DNA of 64,000 nt from Adineta ricciae (Eukaryota > Rotifera > Eurotatoria > Adinetida > Adinetidae). Below are positions 1-10,986 of this stretch, one piece after another. The stretch covers positions 62,001 to 126,000 of the forward strand of contig CAJNOJ010000253.1 of the NCBI GenBank assembly GCA_905250025.1, given 5' to 3'. Made by a program: the position numbers and the translations under genes. Within the stretch, counting starts at the first letter, position 1. The number at the start of each line of letters is the position of its first letter. The notes under the pieces are model-generated. The model did not search any database and was not told the origin of the DNA. It worked only from the letters and a program-made list of their open reading frames with translations.

Positions 1-993
1 TCGTTTCCAGTGGAAATACTACTTTCACGAAGTCATCAGGTGATACACAAAAATAATCTTTTCTGTTTTCGTTTATATTTATGTCTTTTAGATCAAAACA
101 AGAAATGGAAGCAAAAAGGACTGACAATCATCGGTGATTGCGGAAAAGGCAACCGATTGGATCAAGTTTCTCGCTTTGAAGGGATTTCAATCGATGAAAA
201 CAAAACCATACTCATTGCCGATACGGAAAATCATCGCGTACTTTTGTGGAAATTTCGTTCGAAAAGCGGTCAAATCATTGTTGATGAAAATCCGAAACGA
301 AATGTCAACGAAAGAATCAAATGTCCGATGAACGTCATTTTCTACAAAGATAAAAAGTCGTTCATCATCTCCGATCGAGAAAACCGACGCGTTATTCGAT
401 GTTACGGGCGATACAAAGAGAATCAAGAAGTTCTCTTCAACGATATCGATTGTTGGGGATTAGCAATGGACACAAATGGAAATATCTTCGTTTCCGATTA
501 CGAAAAGAATGAGATAAGAAAATGGAAAAAAGGTAAAATCAATGGAATTTTAGTTGCTGGTGGCAATGGAAATGGAAATAAACTAAATCAGTTCAATGGG
601 CCAACGTATATTTTCATTGATTCAGAGGATTCGATCTATGTTGCAGACAATTTCAATCATCGAATCATGAAATGGGAAAAAAATGCACGGCAAGGAATCG
701 TTGTCGCAGGAGGAAATGACTGTGGAGATTAACAAGAAAAGTTAATTCATCCGCATGCGATAGTTGTTGATCAATTTCATCAAATCTTCATTGCTGATTG
801 GGGAAATCATCGAATTATGAAGTGGATCGAAGGAGATAATAAAGGATCAGTGGTTGTCGGAGGTAATGGTAATGGAAAAGAATCCAATCAATTAGCTTAT
901 CCAACAGGTTTAGCATTCGATCAACAAGGAAATCTTTATGTAGCGGATAGCTTAAATTATCGCATTCAACTTTACGAAATGGATTTAGACTGA
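1..993 (+). CDS. NHL-repeat protein, 3' part, interrupted by an in-frame stop
   Basis: The 5' end lies outside the window. Exon 1-39, a 52-nt intron at 40-91 (GTGATA...TTTTAG), then an exon from 92. The frame reads successive NHL blades, each ending in a short consensus such as NHRVLLW, NHRIMKW (twice) and NYRIQLY and separated by VAGGNGNGN-type linkers. At least six blades are visible. NHL blades form beta-propellers that bind protein or RNA partners; large NHL families are common in rotifers (family knowledge). A TAA at 730-732 stops the frame between blades, but the same frame continues without further stops to TGA at 991-993 with two more good blades. CAA to TAA would be a single C-to-T change. 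The protein is either truncated or the gene is a recent pseudogene. The N-terminal domain architecture cannot be seen. Confidence 0.85.
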
Positions 994-1356
994 AAGATTA
1001 CCATATTTTTCATCTTATCGGCGTACTGGCTTTTCTCTTGTCGGGTTTAAAAGAATAAATTTGTTTTTGTCGATTAAATTTTGGTTATTTTCACGAATTT
1101 TAAAGGCGAAAATCGTTGGTTCATCATGTCAATCATAATGAAGTCTTGTTGTTTTAGCAGTGTAAAAGCAGCGAGACGTGTTTTTTTTGTTTTTGTAATA
1201 TACCTACACTTTTTACCTTCATTTTTGCTTTGACAACGATTATTTGTTTTACCCCCGATCACACGAGTAAAATGAACAAGAATAAATAGAAAAAGAATTT
1301 ATTTGACAGAAAAAGTGTCGACTACTTCCAGCATGCTTTAACTCTCGGAATCTATT
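994..1356. other. intergenic spacer
   Basis: No coding frame or recognisable repeat was seen between the NHL gene and the proline-rich gene. It presumably holds the 3' end of the first and the promoter of the second. No convincing TATA box was found. Confidence 0.5.
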
Positions 1357-2526
1357 TTGCATATAGAATATTTCAATATGGTATCAATTAATTGCACATA
1401 TGATTCGACTGTTGCTACATGTAATTCCTTAACAACAGGAGGAATCATTGGACTGGCAATTGGATGTTTCATTATTTTACTTATTATTGTTATTATTATC
1501 ATTTGCTGCTGTTGTTCTTGTGAATGTGCGGAAAGATGTGGATGTCAAAATACTTGCAGGTGTTTTGGAAAATGTAATCAAGCTGGAAGAAGTATTACTG
1601 TTCATCCAAAACCATATCAGCCACAACCATTTGTTACTCAGACGAATCAAAATGGTTTTGAAAATAAGCCACAGTATACGCCTGCACCCAAACCTGTGCC
1701 TAAGCCCCAGCTACAACCAACATCAGCGCCAACCATTGTCAAAAGAACTGAAATTAAGATAATAAGGCCACAACCAGTACAACCGAATCAACCATCAACG
1801 GTTCGACCAAATACCCCACAACCAACGCCAACACCGATACCAGTTAAAAAACCTGATCCAGCACCGCCTTACATACCAACACCAGCTCCTCAACCAGTAA
1901 TTGAAACGTGGAATCCTCCTCCACTTGTAACCCCAAAACCAGTCGTCGAAAAATGGAATCCACCACGTTCTCCGGTCATTGAAACATGGAATTCTGCATC
2001 TGAACCAACAGTTGTACAATCTAATCCCACACCTGAAACAATTGTTGAACCGACAAATTCTCCACCTGCGGCGACTGCCGAAACATGGAATCCTGTTCCG
2101 GAAGCAACTGTGGAAACGTGGAATCCTGCACCTGAAGCAACTGTGGAAACGTGGAATCCTGCACCTGAAGCAACTGTTGCACCGTCTAATCCCACAACTG
2201 AGCCAATCGTTGAACCGACAAATCCTCCACCTGAGGCGGCTGTCGAGACGTGGAACCCTGCTCCTGAAGCGGTTGTCGAGACGTGGAACCCTGCTCCCGA
2301 AGCAACTGTCGAGACATGGAATCCTGCTCCTGAAGCGGCTGTCGAGACGTGGAATCCTGCACCTGAATCAACTGTTACACCGTCTAATCCCACAGCTGAG
2401 TCAATCGTTGAACCGACAAATCCTCCACCTGCGGCGGCTGTCGAAACGTGGAACCCTGCTCCCGAAACAGCTGTCGAGACGTGGAATCCTGCACCCGAAG
2501 CAGCTGTCGAGACGTGGAACCCTTAA
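1357..2526 (+). CDS. single-pass membrane protein with Cys-rich juxtamembrane stretch and ETWNP-repeat tail
   Basis: A single open frame of 389 codons. A short Asn/Thr/Cys-containing N-terminus is followed by a strong hydrophobic helix (about residues 28-50), then CCCC and a Cys-rich stretch to about residue 73. A long Pro-rich tail follows. Its second half is a tandem array of 11-residue units of the type P-E-A-x-V-E-T-W-N-P-A, interspersed with variant units (PSNPT, EPTNPPP). No cleavable signal peptide precedes the helix, so topology is uncertain; the basic and Cys-rich side is probably cytoplasmic and palmitoylated (inference). The second Met (1378) is an equally good start. The repeat region is also open on the opposite strand, but that frame encodes only low-complexity sequence. 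Family not recognised. Many proteins with Pro-rich tails bind SH3 or WW domains, but no function can be assigned. Confidence 0.7.
   Translation: MHIEYFNMVSINCTYDSTVATCNSLTTGGIIGLAIGCFIILLIIVIIIICCCCSCECAERCGCQNTCRCFGKCNQAGRSITVHPKPYQPQPFVTQTNQNGFENKPQYTPAPKPVPKPQLQPTSAPTIVKRTEIKIIRPQPVQPNQPSTVRPNTPQPTPTPIPVKKPDPAPPYIPTPAPQPVIETWNPPPLVTPKPVVEKWNPPRSPVIETWNSASEPTVVQSNPTPETIVEPTNSPPAATAETWNPVPEATVETWNPAPEATVETWNPAPEATVAPSNPTTEPIVEPTNPPPEAAVETWNPAPEAVVETWNPAPEATVETWNPAPEAAVETWNPAPESTVTPSNPTAESIVEPTNPPPAAAVETWNPAPETAVETWNPAPEAAVETWNP
1896..2523 (+). repeat. 33-bp coding tandem repeats (ETWNP units)
   Basis: About 18 units of 33 bp encode the P-E-A-x-V-E-T-W-N-P-A consensus and its PSNPT/PTNPP variants. 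Some neighbouring units are nearly identical in DNA (2100-2175 and 2240-2360), indicating recent expansion or conversion inside the array. Confidence 0.8.
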
Positions 2527-2969
2527 CGAAATGTGAAGTACATCGGTAATTCTAATAGAAACGTTAATGTATATGAATAATCTATTGTTATTATTCTGTT
2601 TTTGTTTGTCTGCCGCTGACCAATCAATTGAAGTGCCATGACCGAACGTATGATGTTTCGCTTTTAATGTTTTTCCTGTCATTTATTAAATGATATAATC
2701 AAGCAAAAAGTATGACGGATTATGCAATATGAATGATAAAATGATAAACGCGCACAAACTATTCCGATTTAGATTTTATTTTCTGACTTTTACTTAAAAT
2801 TTGTTTTTCTTGAGAGACAATATGCGAAACGAGATACACATGAGACGTCAGAAAGCTTTCAGTTTGTCCGTATTTTGTGTCTTTAAAGACAATCTATTAT
2901 GAAGAAATACAAAACTTTTAAAAAAGTGAACTCGAATAACTTCCTAATATTCAAAAACTCGCATTGATA
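2527..2969. other. spacer between convergent genes
   Basis: A 443-bp AT-rich spacer between the ends of the proline-rich gene (+) and the XPR1-like gene (-). No coding frame or repeat was recognised. Confidence 0.5.
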
Positions 2970-5463
2970 TTATGCCATCGAGTCTATCTGATCATCGAGA
3001 GAATAATTTTCATTCTTATTGATTGTTAAAATCGGGTTAATTTCTTCAATAAACTCTTCCGCGTTTGTTTTTCTTCTTGTTAAACGAGACAAATGCTGAG
3101 AATCATTAATAACTGTCAATGGAATTCCATTAGTCGTTAATTGTTCATCGTCTTCCGTTTGTTGCGTCGTTCTCGAATTTTTTATCAATTTTGGTGTTGG
3201 CCGAATCGAAATATCTCTCACAGCACGAAACTGTCCACAATTTGTCAAATGTTCATTTTCCAACCGAAAATAATTCCAAATAAACCTTCGGAAGATTTCA
3301 ATCAAAGCAAATGAAAAGCCAATGATATCCGAAAACTCTCCAAATAACGAGTTAAAATGAATAAAAACATTGATAATCCAAACATATCGCAAAATAACGT
3401 TGAGAACAATCGAAATATAATAATAAATCTTTCGCGGATAGATAATTTGTTCTCTTATAAATCGATTTTCTCCGGCATTTTTATCGAAAAAGCCCCAGTC
3501 CATTTTCAAATCCCAAATCATTTTATAAGTTGAACTGAAAAGCGACATTAAAATCCACAAATACAAAAAAGGATTTTCCAATTTGTGTTGATGATAATCG
3601 AAATTCTTCGTCCGTCGTAGTGCATTTGTCACCGCGACCAATAAAGTACTCGCATACTTTCCGGCGTTGACCAAATGAGGAAATCTTTGCTTTGTATCGC
3701 GATAACGACGGACGCATTGCCAAAAACGAAACCAGGATGGAAGCAGTAGAAATATCGATTGCAGGACAACTTGCGACCAGCCACTGCAAAAGAACTTATG
3801 TGATGAGCTCGATGAAATGATGTTGCTTTCATTGGTGTAAAAGCAGAAGAAGAATTCGATATCGAAAAAGACCAATTCCAAGGAACATAACTGATCCGCA
3901 AGCCAGAAATCAGCGAAATTGACATGATAAAACGGAGCACAACATATACGAAGTAACTTTTTCAGCAACCATTTGCGAGATTTTTGATAAAATATTGGCA
4001 ACGGGTTCAGAAAAAATAAAATTAGAAATATGATGAAACTCACCGGTTGGACAAATGGATAATAATCGAAATAAAAGCATACGAAGAACAAATTTAAACT
4101 AATAAACCATAAAACCATTAGAAATGTTCCAGTTTCGAGAAATTTTTGATATGTTAAATGATTTCTTGGATCTAATTCAAATATTAAAACATGATTAACT
4201 CCATTTGTTGACCAGCCGAACACATTCAATCCGAAAAAAATTATATGAATTATAAGTAAAAACGACGAACGATATAAATGAAGTCCAGAACGCCAGTCGA
4301 TTGATTTCGACGAATGCGAAGCATAAAACGATATAGAAACGATTAATAACAATGGAACTAAGAGCAGAAGCATTCCAAAGAACATTCCTAGACGGAATGT
4401 TACGCTCCGCGATTGATTCTCTTCTAATGGTGGAACACGAAGACGTTGCATTGCACGACTTCGATCTCCATGTTCAATCTTATTGATATAAACATTTTCA
4501 ATTTCACTTATTAATCCATCAACACGAGTCGATCGATAAAATGGGGCGCAATCAATATAGCTGATTCTAAAACAAACGATCCTTATTTTTAAAACCTCTC
4601 GTCCGAGCCGTAATTAAAGTCAAAAGAAGTTTATTTTCTATTTCCACAATCGATATAAATATGTTCTGTTGAAGTTCTAACAAACAGTGGATCGTCATTT
4701 ATAACAACTCATGCTCATCGCTATGTATATCATATCGGCAGTAGACTATCCTCAAACAAAAGCATTGCAAAGGTTAGAAATGTGATAATTACCTCCATTG
4801 ACACCCGGTTGTCATTTGGAATAATTTGTCATGTTTTTTTAGAATTTTGCAAAATCCATTGTAGTTGAGACTTTGATAATTTTTTAAGAGAATTAACATC
4901 AGATAGAATTCACTTAGGGCTAATTTCAAATCATTTAATTTCATTGAGCGATGTTTCTTCAGTTTTCGTATTGATCGCAATTGCGAATAATTCGATGTAT
5001 GATTCGAATTGTTTTCATTCGTCGAAAATGCTCTTAAGAATAATCTATTTGTAAAGAACAAATGGTCATGCCGATCGTTTTCTTCAAGATATTCAAGTTC
5101 ACTTTTCAGGTTGTCAAATTGCAGCAACGACCTAAAGTACAATTCGATGAATTTTCTTTGAAATAAATTCCGTTGATCTTACTGAGCTAGTTTTTGTGCA
5201 AAAAAAGTATTGATTTTTATTGATTCTCTCTCACAACACTAAAAATCGAAATAATACGATGAAAATCTTTTAGTAATTCAAATTACTTGCAGAAATTCTT
5301 GATCAGCCTGGACAAAATATTCTTGTCTCAATGAACTTTCGTCTGTTGGCGCTTTATTTACAATTTCATAAAGTAATTCTTTCAGATTTTCATAATCAAT
5401 ATATTGAGATGACCATTCTGATGTTAAATTCCTTCGTAAATACTCACCAAATTTCATCGACAC
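2970..5463 (-). CDS. XPR1: XPR1/SYG1-type phosphate exporter (SPX + EXS domains)
   Basis: Three exons on the minus strand: 5463-5287 (donor GTAATT), about 5188-4793, and 4566-2970. The first begins MKFGEYL and has the SPX start typical of XPR1/PHO1. The second carries the rest of SPX, including the Lys-rich KILKKHDK motif that binds inositol pyrophosphates in this family. The third opens with CAPFY and [15 protein letters not shown], matching the XPR1 linker before the membrane region. It continues with about eight hydrophobic segments and the EXS domain, then a polar C-terminal tail. The exon 2/3 junction (AG|A, phase 2) joins cleanly; the exact start of exon 2 is unresolved because the frame near 5160-5190 does not join exon 1 neatly. 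Known role: phosphate efflux at the plasma membrane controlled by SPX. Met at 5457 is an alternative start. No second copy lies in the window. Confidence 0.9.
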
Positions 5464-5833
5464 ACTGCTTAACTTGTTTCAACTTGAAAACACCCTCAAA
5501 TAATCATTATCTTTGTTTTACAAAACACTTTTCTCTCTCTTATTCAAATAAACAATTCTTATCACTTCAATGTCTTCTCATTACTTATTACTATGTAGAA
5601 ATTGCTTTCGAATCATCTGTATCTCTACCTTTTAGGTTTATACTTTTCATAAAATGCCAATTTGGTCACATTTAGCATCAAGTGGATTTGATGAATTGTG
5701 TTATTTATTATTATGAAATTTCTATTATTCGCGAATTTTCGTCCGATCTATGGCAACTTGCATAACCTTACGACTTATCACATAGTGTGCTGAAGTATCT
5801 GTTGTCTCCGGATTGTAACAAATTTTGCACAGG
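5464..5833. other. upstream region of the XPR1-like gene
   Basis: AT-rich, with no coding signal recognised. It ends where the first copy of duplicated block A begins (5834). Confidence 0.4.
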
Positions 5834-8240
5834 ATAAAAAATAGATATTCGTGGTTGTACCCTGAAATTCATTCGAACTTCGTTTTGCTGCCACATCACA
5901 GAGTGTGAATTAGTTTATTCTATTAAAATCTAACAGTCGAATGAATACAATCATAAAAATCAACAATTTGAACGAAAATTCACTGGGAAATCTAAATGAT
6001 ATATGAAATCAATTAAGCGAATGTCTTTTGGATAATTTGATTTCACGCTGCTCCTCCAGCGGCCATGTGAAGCATCATTTTCCGATGAATTTTATTAATA
6101 TCAACACCTGATCCACGATGAGTACAAACATATAGAACATCACCACGAAATGTTTCACTGGTTTTATTTCGAAATCATAACGATGAAGAATGGTCAGAAG
6201 TGTTGTATCTGTGCTCATTCTGGCCAGGAGTTAGTTCGTGAAAACTCAATTGACAAATGCTAACGATAAGTGATTCAGTCATATGTAAAAAAAACGCTAT
6301 GCGATAAGGAGTGTTTTGATGCAGGAGAATTTATCAAATATAGAAAAGATATGTAGCTCTGACAAGATTGAATGGCGAAGACAACGGCAAGAAAACGAAA
6401 AATACATGTTGAAATTGTGAAGATTCAAAATAACATATCAATTATAAAAGAAGCTTGACGGAAGTTTTCAAATATCATTATTATTATTGATTCAATAGAA
6501 GTCTCTCTGTATCAAATATTTTTGAGAATAAAAAAACAGACATTGCTGACGAAATGAATGTTTTATACTAAATTCGAAATCGTTGACTAACGCAATAAGA
6601 CGATGTATCAATGACATACGATTATGTATGTATGTTTTCGTCAACAAGAATACACATCCTTATAAAAGTATCATATAGGTGAAATATTTTAACGAAAGAT
6701 GTTGAACAACCATACAATATGTTCTGGTGTTTTCCTGTACCATCATAACTGAACAATAAACTGTACCTCATTTCCACTATTCTAACATATATAAGTCAAT
6801 GAAATCTGCCAAATTTGACAGCAGGTGACTGACCTGTTAGTGACAGTTATAAGCTTTTCCATGTCTATAAGCTACCGCGAGGTACATTTCGTCTTTAGAT
6901 AAATCCGACAGATACTTATCTGACTGTAATTCAACAGATGCAAGATCAGTACACTCGAGAGCAGAAAGCAAATAAACTCCCAGTAGCGGCTGACAAAGAT
7001 TGAATATTTATATTAACTATACTGACCTCGCACCACAACATGGATTACAATCAAAGATGCAAAAGCTCAAATAAAACTTCGTTCGATTTTCCCTTCATAT
7101 ATCTTTTAGTCCTATATTAACACTGGTTGGATAGAAAGTCGTAAATTCTGTTGCAAAAGAACTGAAATAATCAGGTGAACTATTTAATCCATTTAGTGTA
7201 ATGATTTCGTAATTCCACAAGGGGTCGCATCGCTTTATATAGGGTATCAAACATGTGCAAGTCAGAAATGTTTCAATTATTCTTTAACCTCAACACTTCT
7301 TCTCACTCAAGATCGATCGATTCTTTTCACTACTTTGTCAAATTAGATCGATGATATGAGGTTTGTGCTGTTTTTTCAACATTTACTTCCTCCTGTTTAC
7401 AAATTCTACAGGATTTAATAATGAACAGTGCGCATGATTGTGTTGCTAGTTTCTTCACATACTCTCAGGATGAAGTTTATTGAAAAAATCTTCAAGATGA
7501 GCAAGAAGTATGAATGACGAAATTTGGAACCATAAAAATTCAGAGTAGTTTGATACAAAGTAATGAACGCTTATGAGAAAAGTCATCTTTTGAATATCGA
7601 GAACTTGTTCCATCTGTTTAATTCATTGAAGTGATGGCGCGTGAAGTGCTTGAATTGCAGCCAAAAATTGCTCGAAATTTATTTTGCCATGCTGAAAATC
7701 AGTGTATAACTGATGCACTGCAGATTTAATTTGCTCATCTTTACTCTAGAAAAAAATTGATAAAACATACTGCCAATAAACAGAAAATTTTGTACTTGTT
7801 CCTTCTGTGACATTATTGCTCTATGAAAATTATCAAAGTTCACTTTATTCTACTGATAAAATGACGAAGAGAAGCATGCCATATATATGTCAAACGGAAG
7901 ACGAAAGTGGAAACGAAGTATAGATGAATGGATAATTGTTGCTCAATTGACAAAAGGTCAGTCATTATCAGTATTGCCGAATAAGAAAAGAAAATTGTAT
8001 TGTCGTAAATACGAAGAATGTCCATCTTGTTGAGGGATGCGCCCATTTTTCTTCTACTCAGTCGATCATCTAATTGTTAACGGACTGACTGAACGTCTGG
8101 TATCGCCTCTTCCCTAATCTAACTGCACTCTTACATCCATAGTTGACATCATGGTATACTTACATTGATTGTTGGATTCGATGGTGTTGACATTGTTTCA
8201 TTCTACTCGAAAAAGTTTACAGAGAAAAAGCTGAAAAAGC
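5834..8240. other. block A copy 1, non-coding or decayed part
   Basis: About 2.4 kb that recurs nearly base for base at 11534-14150. No intact gene was recognised. On the minus strand, short frames around 6050-6250 look like the decayed 3' end of a gene (a stretch reading VLYVCTHRG in one frame and YDFEIKP in another, out of frame with each other). On the plus strand, 7886-8035 has a short frame ending in a CPSC motif that stops early here but stays open in the corresponding sequence at 13801-14031. Confidence 0.5.
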
Positions 8241-8270
8241 CTGCTTTTAAGACATTTTTTCAAATTCCTA

Positions 8271-8498
8271 CCCAGGTTATTATGGCACGGTCGGTTCCGG
8301 CCGGTTAGACTCGTTTTCCGACCATTTCCGGGCCGTTTGCTGCAAACTTCGAAGTGGAAACGATCAGGAACTGATCGGATATTTCCTGTGCAATTCCGAC
8401 CGGAATCCGGCGGCAAGGAACCTTCTGGAATCGGCGAAAACTGTGCCGGATCCGATTCAGATTTCAACGGGTCCAGTCGCCGGAATGATCGACCTGGG
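8271..8498. mobile_element. short GC-rich TIR element (CCCAGG...CCTGGG), copy-1-specific
   Basis: A 228-bp GC-rich island (many CCGG, TTCCGGCC) in AT-rich surroundings. It starts CCCAGGT and ends ACCTGGG, an inverted terminal repeat, and is flanked by TA on both sides. It lies in a larger stretch (about 8240-8540) that is missing from the matching place in block A copy 2 (14150-14160). The inverted similarity extends into the flanks (TTTTTTCA on the left, TGAAAAAA on the right). It has no coding capacity, so it is a MITE-like non-autonomous element. Its terminus resembles that of the larger element at 14442-15498. Confidence 0.6.
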
Positions 8499-8540
8499 TA
8501 GCTGAAAAAATTGTTTTCAAGAGGGTGCGGGCAATTGCCC

Positions 8541-8815
8541 CTCGTCCGACACATTCTCCATGGCTTCGTCTAAGACCCGCAAGGAATTTCGCCTTTCTTC
8601 GATCAGCTGTATGTACTCCTGGTGATGACACTTGTCAATGTGCTGAAGTAAGCCTCTCACTGTCCCGATCGACCAGTTCATACAATGCGGACACACGTAA
8701 CGGCTTCCTATTTGAAAAATGGCAAAACGATATCATTTCGTTACAATTCTCTGACAGATTTGTTTTTCACTCACCATCTTTAGGAAACGTGTAACCGTGA
8801 AAAAGTTTCAGAATC
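8541..8815 (-). pseudogene. zinc-finger exon pair, copy 1, broken by an insertion
   Basis: Minus-strand exon A (about 8815-8775) ends ...YTFPKDG with a GTGAGT donor. A 67-nt intron ends ATAG. Exon B (8707-8541) reads RYVCPHCMNWS...LLQHIDKCHH...EYIQLIEERR. The spacing is C-x2-C-x13-H-x4-H, a C2H2-like finger followed by a charged helix. In copy 2 exon B ends at a good donor (GAG|GTAATA). Here the GC-rich insertion begins immediately after GAG and removes that donor. No start or further exons were found, so this is a gene fragment. Finger family unknown; similar single fingers occur in transposon-derived proteins and in host genes. Confidence 0.55.
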
Positions 8816-9645
8816 GAATTTGTTACCATCTAAAAGCGAAGTGATAGCATTTTCGTCTTTAGAACAGCGAGACTGGTGACATTTGTTGTTCATCGCTTTT
8901 TCTTTATCCTGTTTTACTATACGCACACACATATACATCGTCGCGTATAAAGATCACGCTAGATGTACATACATGACGAATCCATCTAGAATGTGTATAT
9001 GGAGAGAGAGAAGAGGAACAAAATGAAAGTGCGCAAAAACAACTGGATAGAAGAAAACACAAGGTTTATCCCATTATTCTAGTCAGGATAAATGAACTTT
9101 TTTTGATAAATACGATCGTTAATCACACTGAGAATATCGATTTTGAATGAGTAACAAGGATTTTAAAGTTCTTATTTCCCTATATGCACTTGTTTTATGC
9201 AACATTATGGCAAGAAGAAAGAAAACATAAAAAAACGATCTCTCAGTGAATAAATGTCTGAAGAGCAATGCGAATTTATTCTTAATCTCACTGTCTAGAT
9301 AGTATTGGCGTGCTGCAAATACTTTTTCGTGATACTTGGATAGAGTCAGAAATTCAAAACGCTTCATCGAGCTGAAATTGGCCTTTTTTGGTGAAGAATG
9401 TACATCATGTCCTATTTAACGTAGTTACTGTGTCTTATAGTCTCAATTAGACAAAGTGATTGATGACGTCATCGCCTGAGTTCACACCTTTTGTATTTGT
9501 TCGACATACTCTATGTCATTCTTCTATCAATCTTTTGTTCAGTTCTTGTTAATTGCTCGAGTACTGTTTCCATATTTGGAATATAGCTGATGAATGATAT
9601 TCTATTCAAGCAAAAAATGCCTAATTTATTTCTATTGAAAGCGCA
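8816..9645. other. intergenic region, block A copy 1
   Basis: Matches 15500-16343 in copy 2 with several indels. It holds a GA-rich tract near 9000-9020 and no coding signal. It lies beyond the 3' end of the sugar-transporter gene. Confidence 0.5.
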
Positions 9646-10734
9646 TTACATTTTTGAATAATATCGACGAATCGGAATGAAGAAATACAAAACAGAACAA
9701 ATGAAAACGAAAATCGAAGTCAAGTAAATAATCCATTTCATGATCAACTTCGATTTCGGTGAAGTTGTTTTCGAATTCTCTTGAGCTTCAACTTTAATTG
9801 CAGTCGAATTTGTTGTCGCAGCAAAATAAACATATGATGAGATAAAAATTATTGCCGCTCCCAAAAATGATGTCAATGTCGCATAGGAATGAAATAAAGT
9901 TAAATTAAAGAACAGAAGAACAGCTGTGGCACATGCCGTACTAAACGTCTTGACAATCGCGTCCGCATATTTATAAACAAATGTGATCGTTATTCCGAGG
10001 AATGAATTACACGTAATAACCGCTATGACCATTAGTGTATATCCTTGAAAGAAGCTTTTATTTCCATGTCCATCCAGATTCGGAATGAAGTAAAATAACG
10101 TGAAATTCAAACAGAATCCAAACAAATACAAAACTAAATTTTGTAGATTTATTTCCACTGAATACGCTTTGATGAAATATTCATTCAACACCGATGATAA
10201 TGCTGTGATCAAACTACTCAAAATCAGCATAAAATAGAATTTCATTTGAAACAACGCTGAATGATGACAAGTATCATATTGAACAATAATCAATCCGAGG
10301 ACTTGTAAACAAATCGATGACCATTGAATTTGATTGATCTGACGATCAAAAAACGTCCATAATAAAATCGCACATTCGAATGAAGATAAAGATTTGAATA
10401 AAGATATCGAAGCAGGATCAACGGATAAAAATAATTGAAATGCTAACTGATTGTTAACGCAATATAAAAGCGCCAACAGGCAGGAATTTAGAAGAAAATA
10501 AGTGGAGATCTGTTTGGTTACATAGTCGGAAAATTGGTCACTAGTGTCGAGCTTTCGGTAGGAATTGATTAATAAGATGAGACTGAGAAAGAATTTGATC
10601 GCTTCGGAACAAGAAATCGTTGATAATGGAGAATATTCGTATTTGCCGTGTTTTTGAGAATATTTGTAAACAATTGAGACGATGACTTGGATCACTAATA
10701 AACTTACGAACGCGAAAATCTTTTTCCCAGTCAT
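9646..10734 (-). CDS. nucleotide-sugar transporter (SLC35A-like), block A copy 1
   Basis: An intact single-exon frame of 362 codons with about ten hydrophobic segments, the usual size and layout of Golgi nucleotide-sugar transporters. Family signatures include YKYSQKHGKYEYSP near the N-terminus, NNQLAFQLF (about 92-100), a middle segment around LNEYFIKA, and ITFVYKYADAIVKTFSTA (about 250-270), the most conserved SLC35A stretch. Members exchange UDP- or CMP-sugars for the nucleoside monophosphate across the Golgi membrane. Substrate cannot be told from sequence. A short basic C-terminus ends RRYYSKM. The gene is divergent from the type II membrane protein at 10987, with 252 bp between starts. 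The second copy (16344-17432) differs at only a handful of residues, mainly at both ends. Confidence 0.9.
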   Translation of the reverse strand: MTGKKIFAFVSLLVIQVIVSIVYKYSQKHGKYEYSPLSTISCSEAIKFFLSLILLINSYRKLDTSDQFSDYVTKQISTYFLLNSCLLALLYCVNNQLAFQLFLSVDPASISLFKSLSSFECAILLWTFFDRQINQIQWSSICLQVLGLIIVQYDTCHHSALFQMKFYFMLILSSLITALSSVLNEYFIKAYSVEINLQNLVLYLFGFCLNFTLFYFIPNLDGHGNKSFFQGYTLMVIAVITCNSFLGITITFVYKYADAIVKTFSTACATAVLLFFNLTLFHSYATLTSFLGAAIIFISSYVYFAATTNSTAIKVEAQENSKTTSPKSKLIMKWIIYLTSIFVFICSVLYFFIPIRRYYSKM

Positions 10735-10986
10735 TTCTTTACTTCTTCATTTGACTAAAAAGGAAAAAAAAAGTTATTTCTATATTTCAAGGAAATTTTT
10801 TTTGTTTGAGAAGGAAAGAGAATTTCCTTTCAATTTAATTAACATTCCTTCTTTCTCTTTTTTTAAAGACAAAGAATTGTTTGAAGTAAGATACATTAGT
10901 AATAATTGCTATGTCCTCCAGGAAAAGAACATGTTCATTCATTCAATGGAAATCTTCGGTTTTGGAAGCGAGTTCAGTAGAAAATC
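10735..10986. promoter_or_regulatory. shared divergent promoter region, copy 1
   Basis: A 252-bp AT-rich gap between two start codons facing away from each other, with A- and T-rich runs (10760-10860). Copy 2 (17433-17681) keeps the same arrangement in 249 bp. It must contain both transcription starts unless one lies in a neighbouring gene. No TATA box stands out. Confidence 0.5.

Noticed and set aside
1890-2393. Long open frame on the minus strand opposite the ETWNP repeats
   Set aside because: It is the antisense of a 33-bp coding repeat; any frame without a stop in one unit stays open across the array. It encodes only GAGFHVST-type repeats.
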